Below the pieces are notes generated by a model. The model worked only from the letters and a program-made list of their open reading frames with translations. It did not search any database and had not been told where the DNA came from. Below are positions 16,291 to 19,513 of a stretch of DNA of 19,513 nucleotides, one piece after another; positions within the stretch are counted from its first letter, which is position 1, and every line of letters begins with the position of its first letter. The stretch covers positions 1 to 19,513 of the forward strand of contig JAJYPA010000102.1 in assembly GCA_021795795.1 (NCBI GenBank), written 5' to 3'. The position numbers were made by a program, and so were the translations under genes. This stretch comes from Pseudomonadota bacterium. GTDB taxonomy: Bacteria; Pseudomonadota; Gammaproteobacteria; Halothiobacillales; Halothiobacillaceae.

Positions 16291-16494
16291 TCAAAGAATG
16301 TTGACTGCTCCCATTTCAGGCACTTTGATAATGGCGCCATTACGCAGCCCTTCGGTTGCGCCATATTGCCGGCCAGTGACACAGGGTATGGATCTCGGCT
16401 TGGCCTATGCTTTTTCGTAACCATCATTATAGAGTGCACTGCCTATAAGCGGCATTCTTTGCTCGCGCATGCGTTCAGCACGGGTGGTCGCCAT
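16291..16494 (-). pseudogene. Possible short gene remnant with one in-frame stop
   Basis: An ATG at 16494 with a good GGGAGGG ribosome binding site opens 29 codons (starting MATTRAERMREQRM), ends at a TAG (16405-16407), and the same frame then continues for 37 codons to a TGA at 16291-16293. The start resembles the N-termini of small antitoxin or repressor proteins, but no family can be named. It may be a decayed gene of about 67 codons, a real 29-aa peptide, or chance. Its ribosome binding site lies inside the palindrome at 16495-16555. Confidence 0.25.
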
Positions 16495-16555
16495 GAAACC
16501 CTCCCGGGATCTCGCGGCTACTCGTCACGGTGACAACCGCAGCGCGAGGGGTTTC
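16495..16555. repeat. 61-bp imperfect palindrome
   Basis: Arms GAAACCC (16495-16501) and GGGTTTC (16549-16555) enclose CTCGCG (16511-16516) and CGCGAG (16543-16548). These enclose GCGG and CCGC (16515-16518 and 16537-16540), and the centre is the 11-bp palindrome GTCACGGTGAC (16524-16534). The left arm carries an extra 9 bases as a bulge. It would fold strongly as RNA or single-stranded DNA. Function is unknown; an operator, an mRNA structure hiding the start of the minus-strand remnant, or a leftover mobile element end are all possible. Confidence 0.6.
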
Positions 16556-16685
16556 AGTTGACGCTGACCTGCACGAGGCTACTAAGACGCTAACCAATGA
16601 CCCATGGAGCCTCGAGATTCCAGGAGCCTGGCCATTTTTGCATACCGACTGCCACCAAAAGCGGCCAAAACAGCCATATTATGAT

Positions 16686-18320
16686 CTACCTATTAAATAT
16701 TTTTTTCGACAGTTTTGCTGCCCAACTCGCTGTATTTTGGTCCTCATCGCCTTCCAGCTTCGGCCTCATAACTTTCGGCAACCGTTCATATACGGCATCG
16801 TTATCTAGTGGCGCATCTATTTTGACATCCCATTGACCACCCTGATAAATCAACTTATCCAGAATCAACTGCACATGATCCTCAACCGCATTGAGTTCTA
16901 TATCTTGTTTGAATCTGATAAGCATGGTCGATAGAGCCTTTTTCCCAGAATGCTCCACATCCAGCAATACCACGGGAGGCTTCTCTTTACGAAAAAATAC
17001 CGCCACCAAGCACAATCTTTGAAGCCCTCCCACCATTGAAAAAGCGCGCCCCACTTTAAGCTGACATAGAGCTTTCAAGACACGGACGTCCTTCAATCCG
17101 TTAGTCATAACTTCGATTACCCGCATTAACCGTTCCAAATCTTCCGAATTTCTATTTTTTGCGATATCAAGTATCCGGAATTCCGTAGGCGGAAGGTTGC
17201 TCTCCGATGATTCTGGGGAAACGCTTGCTCTAGGGCCACGCTGTTTCCCGATCCCAGGATGTTTTCTTGACATGCTTCCATTTTTATCGCCATTCGAAAC
17301 GCCCTTTCCTCTTCGCACGAGGGTACGGATACGGTCCTTTAAATGCACCAAATGGACCTCAACATCCCGGTCGAAAATGCTAGTCCTGGTCAACAATGAT
17401 GACAACTGCGGCTGATGAACATCAGTCTTACTGCCAAAGCCACTGGTATTCACCACTGGGGCGTCGTCTTGTGATGATCCACCACCCGAAGTACCTCTTT
17501 TCGGTTGACCTCTAGGCATAGGCACAGAAATCGTCTTGCCCAGCAATGGATGGGAAAAATATAGGACATTACAGGGAATGTTTTTGCCCGTGATCCCTGA
17601 TATTTCCAGTACGAGCCATTGCCTATCCCGCTTGACACCACGGAATTTTAGGACGCACGCCCCAAGGTCTGGGGGATCAAGACTCATGTACTCCTGATTG
17701 ACAGAGCATTCGTAGACACTGTCCCAAGCGCGCTGTCCCTCGATATCTACCGCTAACCAGGAGAACTCCATGACGAATGGTTTGTTGAGCGACTTAACGG
17801 GCATCTGCCGCGTAAAATCCAACTGAAGACTGGGATGAAACCCGGGCTGTTCCGGGCTAAAAAGTGTCATAACGCCCCCTGGCTGCATGATATTATTAGC
17901 GAGGGTTTTGTTATGCAGGAACAGACAGCGAATGAGTTCCATGGTTGGGATCAAATATTCCATCCCATTTATTCGGTACCGTAGAAGTCGCTGCACACCG
18001 CCGGGGTTATCGCCAAAAGAATATAATCCCGATGGAATCTCGCCAGAGGTGATCTCTTCCCCAGCAACCAATCTCGGAATAATCACTTCTGAATAATTGC
18101 CATACACCATTTTGAGCATACAACCGTCGGAGAACCGGTAGCCTAGCGCCAGCACCGGAAGTAGCCCAATCGGGACCCACCAACACTTTAATTTCCCTGT
18201 CGACACACCACGAGTCACCATGCCCACCAGCCACCCCTTCTTAGGATGCCATCGCAGCCCGGCCAGCCAGTATAACTCCAGATCTTCAGGAGATCTTTGT
18301 AATACGTCTATTTTAATCAA
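16686..18320 (-). CDS. tnsE: TnsE: Tn7-like transposition target-selection protein
   Basis: A 544-aa protein, close to the 538 aa of Tn7 TnsE. In Tn7, TnsE with TnsABC directs insertion toward replicating DNA and conjugal plasmids, by binding DNA with recessed 3' ends and the sliding clamp. Recognisable blocks are YLIPTMELIRCLFLHN (compare the Tn7 IPQLELARSLFL block) about one quarter of the way in, SLDPPD before a strand-rich region, and near the C-terminus VVLLDVEHSGKKALSTML, matching the Tn7 VLLEVD-LSTK region. The middle (about 270-380) is low-complexity and rich in Ser, Gly and basic residues. The start is a TTG at 18320, overlapping tnsD by 8 nt. The gene is visibly more AT-rich than the cargo. 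It looks intact. Confidence 0.85.
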   Translation of the reverse strand: MIKIDVLQRSPEDLELYWLAGLRWHPKKGWLVGMVTRGVSTGKLKCWWVPIGLLPVLALGYRFSDGCMLKMVYGNYSEVIIPRLVAGEEITSGEIPSGLYSFGDNPGGVQRLLRYRINGMEYLIPTMELIRCLFLHNKTLANNIMQPGGVMTLFSPEQPGFHPSLQLDFTRQMPVKSLNKPFVMEFSWLAVDIEGQRAWDSVYECSVNQEYMSLDPPDLGACVLKFRGVKRDRQWLVLEISGITGKNIPCNVLYFSHPLLGKTISVPMPRGQPKRGTSGGGSSQDDAPVVNTSGFGSKTDVHQPQLSSLLTRTSIFDRDVEVHLVHLKDRIRTLVRRGKGVSNGDKNGSMSRKHPGIGKQRGPRASVSPESSESNLPPTEFRILDIAKNRNSEDLERLMRVIEVMTNGLKDVRVLKALCQLKVGRAFSMVGGLQRLCLVAVFFRKEKPPVVLLDVEHSGKKALSTMLIRFKQDIELNAVEDHVQLILDKLIYQGGQWDVKIDAPLDNDAVYERLPKVMRPKLEGDEDQNTASWAAKLSKKIFNR

Positions 18321-19513
18321 TGCGCAGTACCCTTTCCAAAGGGGATTCCCCCATCTGGAGTGACACCAGAGCGTCCTCTGCTCGTGGTGAAGTTACCGAA
18401 GGAAGTCCCGCTAACCGGCGCGCGCGCCATGACCGCGTCGGCAACGCCTGGCGATCCAATTCCGCGACAGCCCAAGCAATACGGCGCAGGCGAAACGCAT
18501 CGATGGTCTCCGTGACCTCGCTAATCACCCTCATACACTCGGGAAGTTTTGCCTGGCGTCTAGCAATCCAGTGTGGTTGCCCAATTCTGCGTTCCAATGC
18601 GCTCAGAGTAACGCGTCGGAGAGGTATTTCCCACAGCATTTCCCGGAAAAATTTACGCAATTGTACCGCCACGCCACGGTCCAGAGCCTCCCAGTCCACA
18701 CGCTGATCAGACCATTTCTTGTGCAGCGCCGTCGGTGAGTGTTGCTCCAGCCACTCCCTGTCATGACGGTACAACCATGAGTGTTCTTTGGGTAGCAGGA
18801 GCGCCAGTTGCCGACGTGATAAATCAGCGTGATTTTGTTGCATGTCCAACCACCGTGTTCTTATGGCATCCCGGTCTGGCACCGATGTTCGGGAATGTCG
18901 TGCGGCTAAGGGCTTCCAGGGCACATTCAACCCGAGTCGGGAGGCGTGCAACCTCACCGTCCCCGGATCAATGGCAAGATATCTGGCTACCGCCCTGAGT
19001 CCCAGGCCCTCCGCCACTTTCTGCCGGATTTGATCATCCAGTAGGGGGCCAAAGTCCAAAATGCGCGGCGAACTCCTTGATCCCACCTCTCGACTGTACA
19101 CAAATCCGCAGGCGCAGGAAAATCGACCAATCACCCGATCCTGATCATGGCGAACAGCGATCTCGTGGATCACATTCTGCCCATAGTGGTCTGCCAGACG
19201 ATTGAAGCAGGGCCACGGTCCCTTGCCGAAGGGGGGTGCCGGCCGCCGTTGCGGCGACCGTTTGTCCAAAAAAATCTGGAATAGAACATGCCGCAACGGA
19301 TGAAATGCCTTTCTGTGTTTCCGTACCATGGCCGTAGGCCAATCGCCGCCGAGACCACCGGGGATAAGGTCGATTACTGGTTCAAACAGGCTTAAAATTG
19401 CTTCCCTGAGAAGGTTCTGAGCGACATTCTCCTTGCCTTTGCCGAAGCCGCGATCAATCACTGCGCTCCGATAATACGCACCCCAATCACGAAAGCGGGA
19501 GCGCACTGGCGGA
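18313..19513 (-). CDS. tnsD: TnsD (TniQ family) target-site selector, N-terminus missing at window edge
   Basis: About 399 C-terminal residues are visible; the frame is open to the right edge. In Tn7, TnsD recognises the chromosomal attachment site at the end of glmS and recruits TnsC. The segment holds a cysteine/histidine cluster (GPWPC, then a CACGFVYSR motif some 30 residues later) typical of TnsD proteins, a helix-turn-helix (LRAVARYLAIDPGTVRLHASRLGL) and further HTH-like blocks that read DNA. The conserved TniQ N-terminal domain should lie just outside the window. It overlaps tnsE by 8 nt, so the two are co-transcribed. The attachment site used cannot be told from this part. Confidence 0.85.
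   Translation of the reverse strand, partial: PPVRSRFRDWGAYYRSAVIDRGFGKGKENVAQNLLREAILSLFEPVIDLIPGGLGGDWPTAMVRKHRKAFHPLRHVLFQIFLDKRSPQRRPAPPFGKGPWPCFNRLADHYGQNVIHEIAVRHDQDRVIGRFSCACGFVYSREVGSRSSPRILDFGPLLDDQIRQKVAEGLGLRAVARYLAIDPGTVRLHASRLGLNVPWKPLAARHSRTSVPDRDAIRTRWLDMQQNHADLSRRQLALLLPKEHSWLYRHDREWLEQHSPTALHKKWSDQRVDWEALDRGVAVQLRKFFREMLWEIPLRRVTLSALERRIGQPHWIARRQAKLPECMRVISEVTETIDAFRLRRIAWAVAELDRQALPTRSWRARRLAGLPSVTSPRAEDALVSLQMGESPLERVLRID

Larger units (their letters stand above)
16105..16685. other. Intergenic stretch between sspA and tnsE
   Basis: About 580 bp with no convincing intact gene, between convergent sspA and tnsE. It holds a 17-bp hairpin after sspA, a possible gene remnant on the minus strand (16291-16494) and a 61-bp imperfect palindrome (16495-16555), each listed separately. 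This is the seam between cargo and transposition genes, where cargo insertion and decay are expected in Tn7-like elements. Confidence 0.7.

Noticed and set aside
16203..16314. Ten-base inverted copies of ATGGGAGCAG about 100 bp apart
   Set aside because: Similarity stops after ten bases and there is no flanking duplication, so chance is likely in an AT/GC-mixed intergenic stretch.
16495..16555. Integron attC site, since Tn7 carries an integron near this position
   Set aside because: The expected RYYYAAC and GTTRRRY core sites at the two edges are absent, and there is no integrase or cassette array.
1..19513. CRISPR array or CRISPR-associated transposon
   Set aside because: No spaced direct repeats or Cas genes are visible, and the element has TnsD plus TnsE targeting of the classical Tn7 type.

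Overview
The window reads as one flank of a Tn7-like transposon from a proteobacterium (Pseudomonadota). The evidence is the Tn7-type tnsD/tnsE genes, TnsB-type end repeats and the style of the coding sequence; the genus cannot be named. At the right edge, on the minus strand, lie the 3' part of tnsD and a complete tnsE. In Tn7 the gene order runs R end-tnsA-B-C-D-E-cargo-L end, so tnsABC and the R end should lie beyond the right edge. At the left edge a recognisable L-type end starts at 158. Its TGT terminus is followed by three spaced TnsB-like sites with the core GACAATAAAGTATCATCC. Everything from about 340 to 16.2 kb is therefore cargo.

The cargo is a defence island built around an Ssp-type DNA phosphorothioation system. 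sspA (cysteine desulfurase, plus strand) diverges from a long minus-strand operon: sspB (DUF4007), sspC (large P-loop ATPase) and sspD (PAPS-reductase-like). Five more genes follow almost without gaps: a small GIY-YIG nuclease-like protein, a DndB-like DGQHR protein, an SF2 helicase, a GHKL (Hsp90/MORC-like) ATPase and a single-HKD PLD-family nuclease. The junctions are 1-nt, 4-nt or 23-nt overlaps, or gaps of 1 and 18 nt, so the set is very probably co-expressed. A strong sigma70-type promoter lies just upstream of sspB. The expected SspE (DUF262/GmrSD-like) effector is not in the window. After a 79-bp gap comes a 990-aa protein joining an N-terminal HTH-like segment, an HNH nuclease, a STAND NTPase and TPR-like repeats; it looks like an independent NLR-type effector.

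How the genes probably work together (inference): SspA supplies persulfide sulfur to SspD, and SspB and SspC nick and remodel DNA so that one strand receives phosphorothioates. The DGQHR, helicase, GHKL ATPase, GIY-YIG and PLD proteins would then form the sensing or restriction arm that attacks DNA without the mark. This effector set differs from the SspE pairing and is the best candidate for an undescribed variant. Its relation to the reported SspFGH module could not be decided from the sequence alone.

The left boundary is unusual. A second Tn7-like terminus faces the other way (starting at 152) and is separated from the first by exactly 5 bp, the size of a Tn7 target duplication. This suggests tandem insertion of two related elements at one attachment site. 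Just beyond it is the 5' end of a glyoxalase-fold (VOC) gene. Between sspA and tnsE (16.1-16.7 kb) there is a non-coding stretch with a strong 61-bp imperfect palindrome and what looks like a short gene remnant.
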